DNA of 7,344 bases. Origin: Candidatus Omnitrophota bacterium. GTDB taxonomy: Bacteria > Omnitrophota > Koll11 > Gygaellales > Profunditerraquicolaceae. Made by a program: the position numbers and the translations under genes. Location of the stretch: NCBI GenBank assembly GCA_028719045.1, contig JAQULD010000081.1, forward strand, positions 1 through 7,344. Direction: 5' to 3'. The number at the start of each line of letters is the position of its first letter. The stretch's first letter is position 1. The notes beneath the pieces are model-generated. The model did not search any database and was not told the origin of the DNA. It saw nothing but the letters and a program-made list of their open reading frames with translations. Shown in pieces: positions 7,216-7,344 of the stretch.

Positions 7216-7344
7216 ATGAAAAATCTTTCTGAGGAAAAACTTCTGACTGTAAGGGACGTATCGCTTATTTTAGGCGTATCGGAAAGGGAAGTGCTTGATT
7301 TTTCGGAAAACGGAGCGCTTCCCGCCTATAAAATCGGCGGCGTG
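7216..7344 (+). CDS. N-terminus of an excisionase-like HTH protein (cut by window end)
   Basis: An open frame from ATG 7216 runs to the last base and gives 43 residues, MKNLSEEKLLTVRDVSLILG and on to LPAYKIGGV. LLTVRDVSLILGVSEREVLDFSENGALPAYKIGG is the core of an excisionase/MerR-like HTH (HTH_17): helix, turn, recognition helix, then the K-x-G-G turn before the expected wing. It aligns without gaps to the HTH at the end of the upstream bactofilin up to the K-x-G turn (about 10 identities in 33 positions, including N-G-x-x-P-A), so the two probably share origin or role. It starts 4 bases after the bactofilin stop with only a weak AGGG upstream, suggesting coupling. The remainder may be a small regulator or a larger protein carrying the HTH as a module; fusions to PTS IIA-like domains exist in some phyla, but nothing here shows which. 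Confidence 0.8.
   Translation, partial: MKNLSEEKLLTVRDVSLILGVSEREVLDFSENGALPAYKIGGV

Noticed and set aside
7216..7344. Phage excisionase marking an integrated element
   Set aside because: The HTH type is shared with excisionases, but no integrase, attachment repeat or phage gene is visible and the gene is tightly spaced to the bactofilin.

Overview
The window is a dense stretch of bacterial DNA in which every supported gene lies on the + strand and no intergenic gap exceeds 37 bases. From left to right it holds: the 3' part of gatC; gatA; gatB; an S41 (CtpA-type) carboxy-terminal processing protease; a divergent polysaccharide deacetylase; tsaD; a short MgtC/SapB-type membrane protein; a bactofilin fused to a C-terminal excisionase/MerR-like helix-turn-helix (HTH); and the first 43 codons of another protein that begins with the same kind of HTH. 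I see no tRNA, rRNA, CRISPR array, insertion sequence or convincing terminator.

Organism: the protease/deacetylase pair resembles the ctpA-yibQ neighbourhood of Gram-negative bacteria, and both products have an N-terminal membrane anchor, so a diderm is likely. Base composition is intermediate and TGA is used as a stop. The layout (gatCAB, S41 protease, divergent deacetylase, tsaD, then HTH-carrying cytoskeletal genes) reminds me of uncultured phyla such as Omnitrophota. That placement is an inference from memory, not something the sequence proves.

Layout and logic: genes from gatC to tsaD are packed with overlaps or gaps of 0 to 17 bases and look like one transcription unit. gatC abuts gatA, gatA and gatB share ATGA, and gatB overlaps the protease by 8 bases. 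The unit combines tRNA-linked translation functions (GatCAB amidotransferase, TsaD t6A synthesis) with envelope functions (protease and deacetylase, both probably acting outside the inner membrane on the cell wall). After tsaD, gaps of 24 and 37 bases, each with a strong Shine-Dalgarno sequence, lead to the MgtC-like and bactofilin-HTH genes, which may belong to the same transcript.

Start choices that differ from the longest open frame: gatB starts at ATG 1661 (not an upstream TTG), and the bactofilin starts at GTG 6708 (not GTG 6699, which lies within its own Shine-Dalgarno sequence). gatC continues beyond the left edge of the window. The most unusual item is the bactofilin-HTH fusion followed at once by a second gene with a related N-terminal HTH.
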